From positions 372,001-436,000 of the forward strand of contig NZ_SDQO02000002.1 of NCBI RefSeq assembly GCF_004382825.2: DNA of 64,000 nucleotides, written 5' to 3'. Each line of letters opens with the position of its first letter. Positions within the stretch are counted from its first letter, which is position 1. Shown here piece after piece: positions 11,572 to 21,760 of this stretch. This DNA comes from Corynebacterium silvaticum (GTDB taxonomy: Bacteria > Actinomycetota > Actinomycetes > Mycobacteriales > Mycobacteriaceae). A program made the position numbers and the translations under genes. The notes beneath the pieces are model-generated. The model worked only from the letters and a program-made list of their open reading frames with translations. It had not been told where the DNA came from and did no database searches.

Positions 11572-12524
11572 ATGTCGATAGTTGATATGCGGAAAACGCA
11601 GCCGTTAGATTCCCAAATCTACTATATAAATATGTCCTTTGATCAGTTCATGGGGTATGTCCGTGAATACATAGACGGCCTTGATGATCAATTCCCAGCA
11701 ACTCTATTTGAAGTGGGACAGGGGGGGGACGTGAGAGATGGCTACAGCTACAACGTAGCTGGGAATACGGGAATGTCTTAATCCAGGAAGTGGCGAATCC
11801 GGATTGGGTTGCGGTTATTGATCCTTACATCGACCATACGATGTCGTATTTTTCGGAGATTAATCGGCCAAACTACGTGTTGTTGGGAGCCGGTTCAACG
11901 ATGTATTCCGGTATTGAGAAAATAAGCGATGCTGATGGATTTGGTATGCCTCAAACTTTCTCCGTGATCGCATGCGCAATCTTCCTAGAAGACCCTTTCT
12001 TTCCTGCACATGGAAGATTGCGTCCTACTTTTTTGTCGTGCAGCTGGGGACCTCATGTTGAGGCGGGGTGGCTCTTAGCAGAACAAAGTAGGTTTTATGA
12101 CGATGTTCGCAGATCTCTATGGGCATCGAACGAACTCGGTACGCAGGGGCTCACTAAGTTCGCGGTGAATTTATGGCTTGAAAAAGAAAAAACTTTCGGA
12201 CGGAAGACATACAACCACCTTGATCTCGATTGGAACGGATGGGGACCCGACCCCACTTTCCGTCCTGATCCTCAGCGTCCGGTGTATGAGTGGTTTAACC
12301 ATCGTGTTGTTGATGGCTGGGGAAAAAATTTGGGTTTAGAAGTCTTTGACACCAAATTCCATGTAGGTCGGCAGGCCATCTTTAAAGAGCTGCAGCGTAA
12401 AGATAACTCGTATATCAATGCACCATTGCTGTATGAAGATTTTCGCCCGTTTGAAGAACGGCAGAAGATGATGGGCTTTAGCCCTGACCATATGCAGTGG
12501 TTGGTTGATCAGGGATTGTACTGA
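11572..12524 (+). pseudogene. Possible TY-Chap-like protein, frameshifted at a G8 tract
   Basis: About 317 residues if the frame is restored. The first 50 residues (MSIVDMRKTQ... to EVGQGG) run into a G8 tract at 11721-11728, after which the coding frame is offset by one; a G9 tract would join it to GRERWLQLQRSWEYGNVLIQ and the long downstream frame. The N-terminal piece resembles the TY-Chap/YbjN-like chaperone fold by eye (weak evidence). The C-terminal two thirds, with several tryptophan-rich motifs, are unrecognised. A G8/G9 tract inside a gene is a typical slippage site. Confidence 0.6.
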
Positions 12525-12538
12525 GAGAGCAGGAGAAC

Positions 12539-14106
12539 ATGGCTAAGTGGAATAACGGTTCTATCGGAATTGATGTCTGCGCGGATCAAGAGCTTTTGTT
12601 CCCACCGCAGCATCATTGTCCTTTGCCCCCGGGCACGTGACTATTTCAGACTCCGCAGCAGAATCCTTGGAAGATCAGATTGTTGAAGGCGATATGGCTG
12701 AGATTGTTGAGTCCATTGGCTCTTTTGCAGCTTGCTCGGTAGCGGAGGCGGCCCAATCGTTTGATTTGCCGGAGTCGGGATACCTTGAGGCAGTTAAGCC
12801 GGGTTCTCATGTCACATATCCCGTTGTTGAAGAAACAGATAGCGAACTCGCCGACCTTGCGGGGATCCCCGTAGAAATTGGGGATTTCTCCTGGAGCGTA
12901 GTGCTATTTACTCGGTGGGAGGGCTGCGTGAATGTTGCCCTGGAGTGGGAACTTGCTCGGATGCTCTACTTCTGGAACAAGAGGTGGGGGATGGAGTTGG
13001 TGGCACTTTCAGAAGACACTGAAGCCACAATGCTGGTTCGCGTGGGCGATCCGGGAGGAAACCGTGAGGAGATCGTCGCAACGCTTGCCGCAGCGGGCGA
13101 CGAACTTGTTGTTATTCCGGGGCCAGACGGGCTCCCTGATACTGAAAGTGTGGTGGGACTAGTGGGATTCTTTGGGTTTGGAAAGAAAAAACAGCAGCAA
13201 CCGCAGACTCCGGTGATCCGGATGGCGCTTATGGCGCTGGGATACTCCCCAGATATTGCTCCCGACGGCAACGGCGGAGAAGTGAACGTGGTGACGCTAG
13301 GAGACCTGACGGTTTACTTTTGGAACGATCCCAGCCTGTATCACGCTCAAATCGAATGGCCGTTAACCTTCAGTCAAGAAGACACTATGCATGCGGTGGT
13401 GGGCGCACACATGCTGAACGTGAATTCCTCTACCGGTGTCTTCCGCGTGGACACCTCCAAAGGGCACACAGCAGTTGTGTGCCGCACGTGACTACGCGCC
13501 GAGGACGGAGCAACGTTTGATCAGTATCTTCGCTTTGTTCAAGCGGCGCTTCAAGACGTGCTGCCCGAGGCTTCAGCGCTGTATGACGACATGTTTGGGA
13601 CAAACTTTGACGTTCCAGAGCCACCTGAGCAGCACCCGCTCTTCGCAGAAATTCCAGCTCACCTAGACACTCCGGAATTTGAGACACCTGAGATGACAGC
13701 GGATCGGGTTGCGGCGCTGTACTCCGGGGAGGTGTCTGAAAAAACTGCGCATATGACCGTGAAGGGGCGAGAATTTGTTGCAGAGGTTCATCCAGTGGAG
13801 ACCCCAACAGGGACCGCCCGCATCCTGGAGATCTCTAGCTTTAAAGATCTACCAGCCAGCGGCCCCAACGATATTGCAGCGCTGATAAACGCGACGGCGC
13901 AGTTCAACGACTCCATGGATCTTATCTGTGCTGTTCTCGATGAAGACGGGCAAAAAGCAGCTTCGGAGAATCTGGGACAGTCCGCAGCGCGGATGGTTAT
14001 TCGCGCGCGTTGCGACGCCACCGTGGGGCTTTCAGATCCCCAACTCAAGGGCTATGTCGATGAGGCGATGTACACCATCGCAGGCCTACTCAAAGCCATT
14101 AGCTAG
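12539..14106 (+). pseudogene. YbjN/TY-Chap-like protein, one frameshift and one in-frame stop
   Basis: About 520 residues if repaired. The ATG at 12539 follows AGGAG. Coding changes frame near CCC 12601-12603 (four Cs would give FPTAASLSFAPGH), and a TGA at 13489-13491 interrupts an otherwise continuous frame that goes on as LRAEDGATFDQYLRFVQAALQ. The central and C-terminal parts (around residues 200-330) resemble YbjN / type III chaperone-like proteins in pattern, including a conserved YFWNDP beta strand. No signal peptide. It ends just before a shared terminator. Function unknown; the family call is tentative. Confidence 0.6.
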
Positions 14107-14110
14107 AGTT

Positions 14111-14163
14111 ATCCCCGGTTTAGTGCACTTCTAAGAGGAAGGACTAAGCCGGGGATCTTTTTT
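14111..14163. terminator. Terminator between convergent cluster and mrp operon
   Basis: Arms 14111-14123 (ATCCCCGGTTTAG) and 14144-14156 pair with one G-U, followed by CTTTTTTA. It closes the plus-strand cluster and touches the end of mnhG. Confidence 0.8.
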
Positions 14164-14470
14164 AGTCTTGTTGTTCTTTAGCTATCCCGTAGAGGGAACG
14201 GCCCATGAGGAAGCTGCCCACGGCTAGGACGATGAGCAAACCAGCGATCGTGATGATGACACGAACCAGGTTTCCCCACCAGAAAGTGCCATTGCCGATG
14301 TCATTGATAAGGGAAGCAATCAGGATAAGAGGCAGCGCGATGCTTGTCGCAGTACCCATAAGATTCGCTCGGGTAAGAGCATCTGGAGCCCGGAGCAAAG
14401 CGATGAGCGTGGTGATGATCAAAAACGACGCTATGAGAATCAACGCGCTTGCTGTGAAGTCATAAAACAT
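14162..14470 (-). CDS. mnhG: Na+/H+ antiporter subunit G
   Basis: A 102-residue protein with three membrane segments (about 6-28, 38-58, 68-90), last gene of the Mrp-type multi-subunit cation/proton antiporter operon. Family features include the LRAPDALTRANLMG stretch. Overlaps mnhF by one base, so translation is coupled. Confidence 0.88.
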   Translation of the reverse strand: MFYDFTASALILIASFLIITTLIALLRAPDALTRANLMGTATSIALPLILIASLINDIGNGTFWWGNLVRVIITIAGLLIVLAVGSFLMGRSLYGIAKEQQD

Positions 14471-14736
14471 TAGCGACGTCCCTTCGAGATGATGCGCGCT
14501 GCCGACATCGTGGGCAAGATGCCACCAACCAACGCAGCGAGCAGGGCGATCTCATAATTGATCTGTGTGTGGTTGACCATGCGCCAGATCATGTAGAAGC
14601 CGATCATGGAGTAAAACACCATGTCTGAGATCACGGCTCGGGTGAGCTGATCTTTGGTACGGATCATTAGAATAATCGTGGCAATAATGCCTAGCGTGGT
14701 GGCAGCCATGCCAATAGAGGAGGCGATGAGAAACAT
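14470..14736 (-). CDS. mnhF: Na+/H+ antiporter subunit F
   Basis: An 88-residue, three-helix membrane subunit of the Mrp complex. The RTKDQLTRAVISDM motif after helix 1 is typical of MnhF/MrpF. Start and stop overlap neighbours by one base. Confidence 0.88.
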   Translation of the reverse strand: MFLIASSIGMAATTLGIIATIILMIRTKDQLTRAVISDMVFYSMIGFYMIWRMVNHTQINYEIALLAALVGGILPTMSAARIISKGRR

Positions 14737-15155
14737 TAGTTGTCCTCCTTAAACACTGGTTTAGGCGAGGGGTATTCCCAAGTCGCCTGGTCAAGAACTG
14801 CAGCAAAGTCAGGATGCAGACCCTTCACATGAGGTGCAAGAGTCTCTTCCATATGAGCAAGATCTGCGAGCACAGAACGTGGGTCAGCGCCGGCAACCGC
14901 GTGAACAAGAAGATAGCGCTGGCCAGAGGACTCAGCGGAGTCGTCTTCCTCCAACGTGATCGACATGGTTCCCGGGGTGGCCGTGATCGACGCCGCAAAA
15001 ACCGTAATCTGCCAATCTTTTGTTACTCGCAAGGGGTAACGGACCACACAAGGATCTAAGTTCTTGCTGCCCGTGAGAGTGTCCTTAGTCAGGACCCAAC
15101 CTGCTATGAGAACTTGGCCAATAAGCCAAAATGTGTACTTGATGGCATGTAGCAT
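14736..15155 (-). CDS. mnhE: Na+/H+ antiporter subunit E
   Basis: A 139-residue subunit with an N-terminal membrane hairpin and a cytoplasmic domain containing the TPGTMSI motif characteristic of MnhE. Lies between D and F with one-base overlaps, as in other mrp operons. Confidence 0.88.
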   Translation of the reverse strand: MLHAIKYTFWLIGQVLIAGWVLTKDTLTGSKNLDPCVVRYPLRVTKDWQITVFAASITATPGTMSITLEEDDSAESSGQRYLLVHAVAGADPRSVLADLAHMEETLAPHVKGLHPDFAAVLDQATWEYPSPKPVFKEDN

Positions 15156-16693
15156 TAGCGGCCTCCCTGCAGCGTGGTGTTAGTGGCAACACCTACCGGC
15201 GCGTCCTCGCCTTGGTGGAGGACTGCGGTGGAATAGGAGTTGACGTCGAGAAGCGACTCCGATGCGTCGTTTGTAGCAGACACGAGCGGGCCTGCGAACA
15301 GGAACATCCCAAAAGAAACAACGATGAGGAAAGCGCCGGGGGCCAAGCGCAACCACGGTACCCGCAGACTTTCGGGGATGCGCTGCGGATTCATCGGAGC
15401 ACCCCAATAGACTTCGCGCCAGAGACGCAGCATGGAGAGAAACGCCCCGAAACTAGCCAGGATAATGATCGCGATGACCAGCCAGGCTTGCCATGATGCA
15501 GAATCTGCGATTCCCAAGATCAGGAAGACCTTGCCCCAGAGTCCAGAAAACGGCGGGAAACCAACAACGGAGAACGCGCCGGCAGCAAAGACCGCAGCCA
15601 CCCACGGGTCCCGATGGGCGATTCCAGAGAGCTTAGACATCTTGTCTGTGCCATAGGTTTCCTCGACCGAGCCGGACGTGAGAATCAGAGAGCCCACAGT
15701 GATCATGTGGTGCAAAGCATAGAGAATGCCTGCTGCAATCACGGTCTTGGCATTGTGAGAGGCAAAAGCAAGGACAACAAGGATCATCGGCATGCCGTTG
15801 ACCATCTGATATGCCAAAACCCTGCGCATGGCACTTTCACGCAAGCCCGAGAACGCACCCACGATCATGGACAAGATGCAGATCGTGATAATCAGCCAGA
15901 TCCAGCGGGTATCCAGATCAAAAATCACCACGTAGATGCGCATCAGCATGTACACAGCAACCTTGGTGTGCATGCTAGAGAACAACGCCATCACGCTGGA
16001 GGAAGTTGCGGGGTAAGAACGTGGCAGCCATGTATGAACCGGGAAAATACCCGCTTTGACCACCATGGCCACGACGACGATACCCATGGCTACCGTCACA
16101 GGGCCGTTGCCAGCGGCGGCTCCCGCTAACGCTGCAATGTTTACTGCACCGACAACACCGTAAACAATGGCGACACCGATGAGCAGCAACGTAGAAGTAG
16201 CCAGGTTGACCAGCACAAACGTGCGGCCAGCGCTGAGGCGTGCCCAGGTGCCGGTCATTGCCATCAGGCCATAGCTCGGAAGCAACATGACCTCAATGAA
16301 CACAAAGAAGTTAAAGAGATCGGCGGTGAGCAAAGCGCCCATCACGCCGGTGAGCAGCATGAGCGATAGAGAGGAATAAAAACGCGACCGAGTCTCACCG
16401 ACAACAATGGCAAACCAGTTGGACGCAAAGGCCACGACAGAGCATGTGATGATCATGATCGCTGAGAAATGATCACCAACAAAGGGGATAGCTACGCCGC
16501 CAACGTACTTACCCACAGAGTGAGCGATGGTTCCGTGCTCGGATACGTAGGCAAACAGCCACACACCTGCGGCTCCGGTTCCTATCGGCGTGATAAGAGC
16601 GAGGGCATCGCGGAGCACACGCCACGGCGCGATCGCTGCGACCGCGACCAGAGCAAGCGGAATACCAACAAACAATGGAAGCACGTAATCCAT
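15155..16693 (-). CDS. mnhD: Na+/H+ antiporter subunit D
   Basis: A 512-residue polytopic protein of the proton-translocating NADH dehydrogenase / MrpD family with about 14 helices. The conserved membrane glutamate lies in NFFVFIEVMLL and lysines in VVKAGIFPVHTWLP; SSVMALFSSMHTKVAVY is the family signature. It forms a proton channel half with subunit A. Confidence 0.93.
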   Translation of the reverse strand: MDYVLPLFVGIPLALVAVAAIAPWRVLRDALALITPIGTGAAGVWLFAYVSEHGTIAHSVGKYVGGVAIPFVGDHFSAIMIITCSVVAFASNWFAIVVGETRSRFYSSLSLMLLTGVMGALLTADLFNFFVFIEVMLLPSYGLMAMTGTWARLSAGRTFVLVNLATSTLLLIGVAIVYGVVGAVNIAALAGAAAGNGPVTVAMGIVVVAMVVKAGIFPVHTWLPRSYPATSSSVMALFSSMHTKVAVYMLMRIYVVIFDLDTRWIWLIITICILSMIVGAFSGLRESAMRRVLAYQMVNGMPMILVVLAFASHNAKTVIAAGILYALHHMITVGSLILTSGSVEETYGTDKMSKLSGIAHRDPWVAAVFAAGAFSVVGFPPFSGLWGKVFLILGIADSASWQAWLVIAIIILASFGAFLSMLRLWREVYWGAPMNPQRIPESLRVPWLRLAPGAFLIVVSFGMFLFAGPLVSATNDASESLLDVNSYSTAVLHQGEDAPVGVATNTTLQGGR

Positions 16694-17151
16694 TAGTGAG
16701 CCTCCTTGTTATCTGTGTGATCATCCGCGGAGTTCTGTCGCGCGCGGCGGGCGCGTTCGCGTACGAGGTGCGCCTCGTCTTCCGCGAGCTCAGCGTTGGT
16801 GGTGGATCGCCCTAGTGTCTGCAATGGCGAATCTTCGTCGGCCACTTCTTCCGGCTCGGTATCGTCGGAGCGGCCCAGGCCAGACAACGTAAGCATGTAC
16901 GTGGTGGTTGCCATGGCAATAACAATGGCTGTGAGGACAAACGCCTGAGGGACAGGATCAGCAGCCACACTGAGATCGGTGATGCTGGGGAAAGGCTCGC
17001 CGCGCCACGCTGGCACTCCGATAGCCACAATAATGAGGTTTGCGGCATGGCTAATTAGCGTCATACCGATGACGATGCGCAGCATGCCGCGCTGGAGTAC
17101 CAGGTACACACCACCGGCGGCAAGGATGGCGATTGTGAGTGCGAGAATCAC
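16693..17151 (-). CDS. mnhC: Na+/H+ antiporter subunit C
   Basis: A 152-residue NuoK-like three-helix protein; membrane part is residues 1-100 and includes MTLISHAANLIIV and VLTAIVIAMATTTYML. The C-terminal 50 residues are a charged extension. One base separates it from the A/B gene. Confidence 0.92.
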   Translation of the reverse strand: MILALTIAILAAGGVYLVLQRGMLRIVIGMTLISHAANLIIVAIGVPAWRGEPFPSITDLSVAADPVPQAFVLTAIVIAMATTTYMLTLSGLGRSDDTEPEEVADEDSPLQTLGRSTTNAELAEDEAHLVRERARRARQNSADDHTDNKEAH

Positions 17152-20142
17152 TTACTTCTCCTCCTTTGCGGTGAATGATGCAGCGTCGAGATGTCGGTCG
17201 TTATCTTCCCGGAGAGCCTTGAACGCAAGCTCGGCCTTCTTGGCCAAACGAACACGCTCCGGCTCAGAAGGAGGCAGGTGAGGCTCGGCCCCAAAGTCAT
17301 CCAGGTGGCCCACCTTGGGGAGGGGAGTCAAAGGTGAATCCTCCCGGTTGTAGTTCAGGTTCTCGTAATCCAGGCCGGGGCGAAGGTAACCACCCAGAGC
17401 GTTGATGGCCATGCTGACCATGCCCAGCACAGCAAGGTACACACCGACGTCAAAGATCATGGAGGTGGTCCAGTGCTGTCCGGCCCAGTGCCCGTGAATC
17501 GCGTAGAGGAAGGAACCGTGGGTCAGGCCGAGGAAACCTGCAAAGATGGCGGTCAAAATTCCTATGCCCGTGAGATAAATGGGAGTTCGTACTGGGAAAA
17601 TGTGTTTGTCACGAGGGAACGAGAGATAGCTCAGCATCATTGCGGTGCTTGCCACAAGGGCTGCGATGAAACCGCCGCCTGGTGCATTATGGCCTCGCCA
17701 GAAGATCAAGACGGACAGCACCACAAGCACTGGCACCAGCGCTTTAAGCAGGACACGAAGCAGAATCGCATTGAGATCCGCGCCGCCAAAAGGAGCCGGG
17801 TGGGTGTCTTTGGCAAAGGGGTAGCGAGGCATGGACGTAATCACTGCCGCGATCACGATAGCGGCCATGCCAAGGACCGAGAGCTCGCCCAAGGTATCAA
17901 ACCCACGGAATTCAACCAGAATGGTGTTCACCACGTTATCCCCACCAGAAATCTTGGGGGCCTCGTTGAGGTACCACATGGCTAGCTCGCTGCGTTCGTG
18001 GCGCGACAACAGTACCCAGACCGAGAGGAAAGCGAACAGGCCTACTCCGGTTCCCATCGCAATACCGAGAGCTTTCTGGCTCTTGCGAGGTTTATGGAAG
18101 TGACTTGGCTGCTGGCGCACCACCATCATCATGATGACTACGGTCAGCGCCTCAACCATGAACTGCGTCATCGCGACGTCGGGAGCACCGAGCATGAAGA
18201 CCTGCAGCGTTACACCTGCGCCGACCACGCCGACCAGAACCACACCGCTTAGGCGTTTTTTGGTGCGAACTAGCGCGATCACTCCGAGCAAGACCATGAC
18301 CAAAGGTATAGCGTCATACCAGCGATCCGTAGAGATGCGGGCAGGCACCGGGATACCATCCACTCCGCCGCTCACGAGTCCCGGAAGCACGTAGAACGCG
18401 CCGAAAATTATAATGGCCAGGAACATATACGCCAGATGGCGGGTAGGGGCGATGGAGTCTGCCATCTTGCCCATTGAGCGACCCAGGCGAGAAGAACCTT
18501 CATTCATGAGGCGGAGTACGTCATTGCCGCTGGCTGGGAATAGCGGACGGCTGCCCAAAGCCGACCAAATCTGCTTGCGGAAGATAACTCCCACGATTCC
18601 CAACACAAACACCACCATGGAGATGATGAACGCAATCGATATGCCGTGCCACAAGGCAAGATGCGTGTGTGGATCATCCACCACCACATCCACGGCCTCG
18701 GAGATAGGCCCATCAAGATAACTGAGGGCAAACGCCAGCGGCAGGGAGAGCAAACCGGGGATCGCTGCGGGAAGCCACAGCGAGACAGGGGCTTCTTTGA
18801 CGTGCGTCATATCGCGGTCGCCGTCGATAAAGCCATCGGCAACAATGCGTACGGAGTACGTAAAAGTAAAGAGCGCGCCGACGCCTGCCGTGAGCAGGAG
18901 AGCTATGATTCCAGCTTTGCCTAGGGGAGCTTCGCTCAGGGCTGCGAGCAGGCCCTCTTTGGACACAAATCCCAGCATCGGAGGCACCGCGGCCATGGAT
19001 GCTGCCGCCAGGACGACGGATCCAAAAGTAAACGGTAGTTGCCGCCAGGAAGAGCCCAAACGGGATGCATCTCGTGTTCCGGTTTGGTGGTCGATGACAC
19101 CGATAAGCATAAAGAGCGACGACTTAAACAGCGCGTGCGCGAGCGTGTGCACTAGTGCTGCTGCCAAAGCGAAAGGCGTGCCTACGCCGATGGTGGCCAC
19201 GATCCAGCCAAGGTGGGAAACAGTGGAGTATGCGGTGAGCTTTTTCAGATCTGTTTTTTGGATCGCAAAGAATGCCGCCATAACAGCGGTAAGCATTCCC
19301 ACCGTTATCAGCAGGAGGTTCCACGTGTGGTTGTTATGGAACACAGCGCTGAAGCGCATTAACACATAGATGCCGGCCTTCACCACGGCTGCGGCGTGAA
19401 GGAACGCAGAAACCGGAGTAGCGGCTGCCATAGCCTCAGGCAACCAGAAGTGGAAGGGGAACTGCGCGGATTTAGTAAACGCGGAGATCGCAACGAGCAC
19501 GCCGAGCACAGTGGTGAGCGCTGGTTTTTCCGACCAGAAGTCAGAGGCCAGAATCTCATGGATATTAGTGGTTCCCGCTTGGGTGGCGGCGATTGCCATA
19601 GACACCAGCAGGGTAAGGCCGCCGATAAACGTCAATATCAGTGTGCGTTGCGAGCCTAATTCTCCACCGCTGCCGCCAGACCTGGCGATGAGCATGAAGG
19701 AAGCAAGAGAAACGAGCTCCCATGCGATGAAGAGGGTGAAGACGTCGTCGGCAAGCACCAGCATGAGGATGGCCGCCATGAATGCAGTCATCAGGGTGAA
19801 GAAGCTGGTATTCCCCGTTTTCCGGGGGAGATAAGACGCAGAATAGATAAAGACAATGGAGCCGATAACAAGGGCGAGGAGCGCAAAGAAAACGCTGAGG
19901 GCATCGGCACGCAAAGCTAACTGTATGTCGATGCCGTTGCCAAGGGCGTCGGGTATCCACGTGTATGTCCAGATGAGAGGGATCTCATCGAGGATGGCAG
20001 GGAGTTCTTTACAAAGGAGTCCGGCCGCAATGAGCAACAGGGCCGCTAAGGGCCACCCTGCCTTTCTATCGCAGACCCGGACGGCTACAGGCGCGCAGGA
20101 TACCGTAAAGGCAGCCAGCACGAGAACTAACAATAAGGTCAC
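17152..20142 (-). CDS. mnhA: Na+/H+ antiporter subunit A fused to B
   Basis: A 996-residue protein and first gene of the mrp operon. Residues 1 to about 770 form the NuoL-like subunit A (membrane glutamate in FIAWELVSLASFMLIARSGG, lysine helix in FTKSAQFPFHFWLPEAM, histidine in HTLAHALFKSSLFM), and about 780-940 form the MnhB domain (RGHNAPGGGFIAALVAS). The fused A-B form is usual in actinobacteria. The complex exchanges Na+ (or other cations) for protons and supports alkali and salt tolerance. A charged cytoplasmic tail ends it. The promoter must lie in 20143-20320, shared with the divergent gene. Confidence 0.95.
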   Translation of the reverse strand: MTLLLVLVLAAFTVSCAPVAVRVCDRKAGWPLAALLLIAAGLLCKELPAILDEIPLIWTYTWIPDALGNGIDIQLALRADALSVFFALLALVIGSIVFIYSASYLPRKTGNTSFFTLMTAFMAAILMLVLADDVFTLFIAWELVSLASFMLIARSGGSGGELGSQRTLILTFIGGLTLLVSMAIAATQAGTTNIHEILASDFWSEKPALTTVLGVLVAISAFTKSAQFPFHFWLPEAMAAATPVSAFLHAAAVVKAGIYVLMRFSAVFHNNHTWNLLLITVGMLTAVMAAFFAIQKTDLKKLTAYSTVSHLGWIVATIGVGTPFALAAALVHTLAHALFKSSLFMLIGVIDHQTGTRDASRLGSSWRQLPFTFGSVVLAAASMAAVPPMLGFVSKEGLLAALSEAPLGKAGIIALLLTAGVGALFTFTYSVRIVADGFIDGDRDMTHVKEAPVSLWLPAAIPGLLSLPLAFALSYLDGPISEAVDVVVDDPHTHLALWHGISIAFIISMVVFVLGIVGVIFRKQIWSALGSRPLFPASGNDVLRLMNEGSSRLGRSMGKMADSIAPTRHLAYMFLAIIIFGAFYVLPGLVSGGVDGIPVPARISTDRWYDAIPLVMVLLGVIALVRTKKRLSGVVLVGVVGAGVTLQVFMLGAPDVAMTQFMVEALTVVIMMMVVRQQPSHFHKPRKSQKALGIAMGTGVGLFAFLSVWVLLSRHERSELAMWYLNEAPKISGGDNVVNTILVEFRGFDTLGELSVLGMAAIVIAAVITSMPRYPFAKDTHPAPFGGADLNAILLRVLLKALVPVLVVLSVLIFWRGHNAPGGGFIAALVASTAMMLSYLSFPRDKHIFPVRTPIYLTGIGILTAIFAGFLGLTHGSFLYAIHGHWAGQHWTTSMIFDVGVYLAVLGMVSMAINALGGYLRPGLDYENLNYNREDSPLTPLPKVGHLDDFGAEPHLPPSEPERVRLAKKAELAFKALREDNDRHLDAASFTAKEEK

Positions 20143-20326
20143 AGATCACTCACACCCACAGATTCGGGGAATTTTTAGGTTTTGGTCAACTTTTTTCACG
20201 TTACCAGTGTTTGTTGTGTTTACTATGGTCAGGTGGGGCTTACGGTGTAGAAGTTTTGCATGCGTATTGGGGTGTTTCGGTGGGTCGTTAACCGAAAAAT
20301 CAGCTGGCTAAGTACATTTTTATAGT

Positions 20327-21760
20327 ATGAGTCGATTTGCCGTTCGCCACCTCAGCGCAGCTATTCTTCTGGCCGCTCCACTGATCGCCGGCACTGTGTA
20401 CGCAGTGAGCACTGATTATGATCTTGCCAGTTCCTGGTCCACGGGGGAAGAATCAGCCGGGGCCCCTGCCGTGCATGACGATGCAGCGCTTGTCGACGCT
20501 CGCCGCGCCGCTGGCGAAGCAGGCGCCCAAGCAGGATTACTCAAAGGCGGCACCAAACAGCTTGCCGACGGCGCCGCAAAGCTTGCCGACGGCTCCAAGC
20601 AACTCGGCGCAGGAACAACCGCAGCCCGCGACGGCGCCGCAAAGCTTGCCGACGGCATGAACCAACTTCAGGCGGCTACCGGCCAGCTGGGAAATGGTGC
20701 GACGGAGATCGCCAACGGTGTGGACCAGGCAGTGGGGCAGCTCTTTGCACTGGAAGCCGTTCGTGGACAAATTCTCGGCGCGATTGACCGAACCATCGGA
20801 GACATAGCCAAGAGCAAAGACCCCAAGGCCGCGGAGTTCAAGCCACAATTGGAAGACTTCCGCAGCCAGGTAGACACCTTCCAGGTGGACAAAAACATCA
20901 CCGACCAGCTGACCAAACTCCGCGATGGCTCCCGCGAGCTCGCCAACCAGCTGCACGTTCCGGGCTATGGCTTCCACGACGGCATCTACTCAGCCACCAA
21001 AGGATCCAAAGAGCTTTCCGCAGGGCTTAACGAGCTCGCAGCCGGTGTAGACGAGGCCCTCAAAGGCGTAGAGCAGCTGGATCAGGGCGCTCAAAAAGTC
21101 GACGGGATGGCCAAAACAAACCAAGATCGTGTGGGCTCAGTATCCCGAGCGCTGCCTGTCATCCAGGCTGGAACCCCCGAAGCTGAAGAAGCTGGGATAA
21201 CCAAAACTCTTGCCCCAATGTATGCATTCCTCATCGCCGCAGGAGTCATGCTTGCCGCCGGCACCTATGGACGTGGCCGAGCATGGGTAGTGAGCCTTGT
21301 TGGAGGTATAGCGCTTGCAGCTCTAGGAGGCTCACTCGTGGCGATCCTGGGTGCCGAGCTCGGCGCGGCGGAGGCGACCGCAGCCGCTGGCATATGTGCC
21401 TTGCTTGTCTTAGCGTCTGGGCTGGGCACAGCTGTCCTGATCCGTGCGTTTGGTGCTACATGGGGCTACCTTGCTGCGCTCGTGGGGATTATCGCACAGG
21501 TAGGCATCGTGGGATGGGTATGGAATTCTGCGGCGACAGCGCAGATCAGTACAACAACTCAGGCACTGGTGAACCTTATGCCGTTGAACTACCCCACGCT
21601 GGCGCTAAGTTCGCTCGGCAACGGGACAAACTCCCCAGCCCTCTGGGTTGCCGTCCTGGTCACCGCTGGTTTAGCAGCCGCCGGGGCAGTATCGCTGAAG
21701 CTGCTGGGCAGGCGCGAGACCTCAGGTTCTCATGCGGCACCCGAGGACGTCACCTACTAG
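20327..21760 (+). CDS. YhgE/Pip-like membrane protein with heptad repeats
   Basis: A 477-residue envelope protein. After an N-terminal membrane helix (residues 5-27) comes an extracytoplasmic region with many xxxLxxG heptads (LADGAAKLADGSKQLGAG and again about 235-260), then five or six membrane helices from about residue 300. This architecture is typical of YhgE/Pip-type proteins, related to ABC-2 permeases and some phage receptors. Role unknown. Its stop overlaps that of the convergent gene by the palindrome CTAG. Confidence 0.75.
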   Translation: MSRFAVRHLSAAILLAAPLIAGTVYAVSTDYDLASSWSTGEESAGAPAVHDDAALVDARRAAGEAGAQAGLLKGGTKQLADGAAKLADGSKQLGAGTTAARDGAAKLADGMNQLQAATGQLGNGATEIANGVDQAVGQLFALEAVRGQILGAIDRTIGDIAKSKDPKAAEFKPQLEDFRSQVDTFQVDKNITDQLTKLRDGSRELANQLHVPGYGFHDGIYSATKGSKELSAGLNELAAGVDEALKGVEQLDQGAQKVDGMAKTNQDRVGSVSRALPVIQAGTPEAEEAGITKTLAPMYAFLIAAGVMLAAGTYGRGRAWVVSLVGGIALAALGGSLVAILGAELGAAEATAAAGICALLVLASGLGTAVLIRAFGATWGYLAALVGIIAQVGIVGWVWNSAATAQISTTTQALVNLMPLNYPTLALSSLGNGTNSPALWVAVLVTAGLAAAGAVSLKLLGRRETSGSHAAPEDVTY

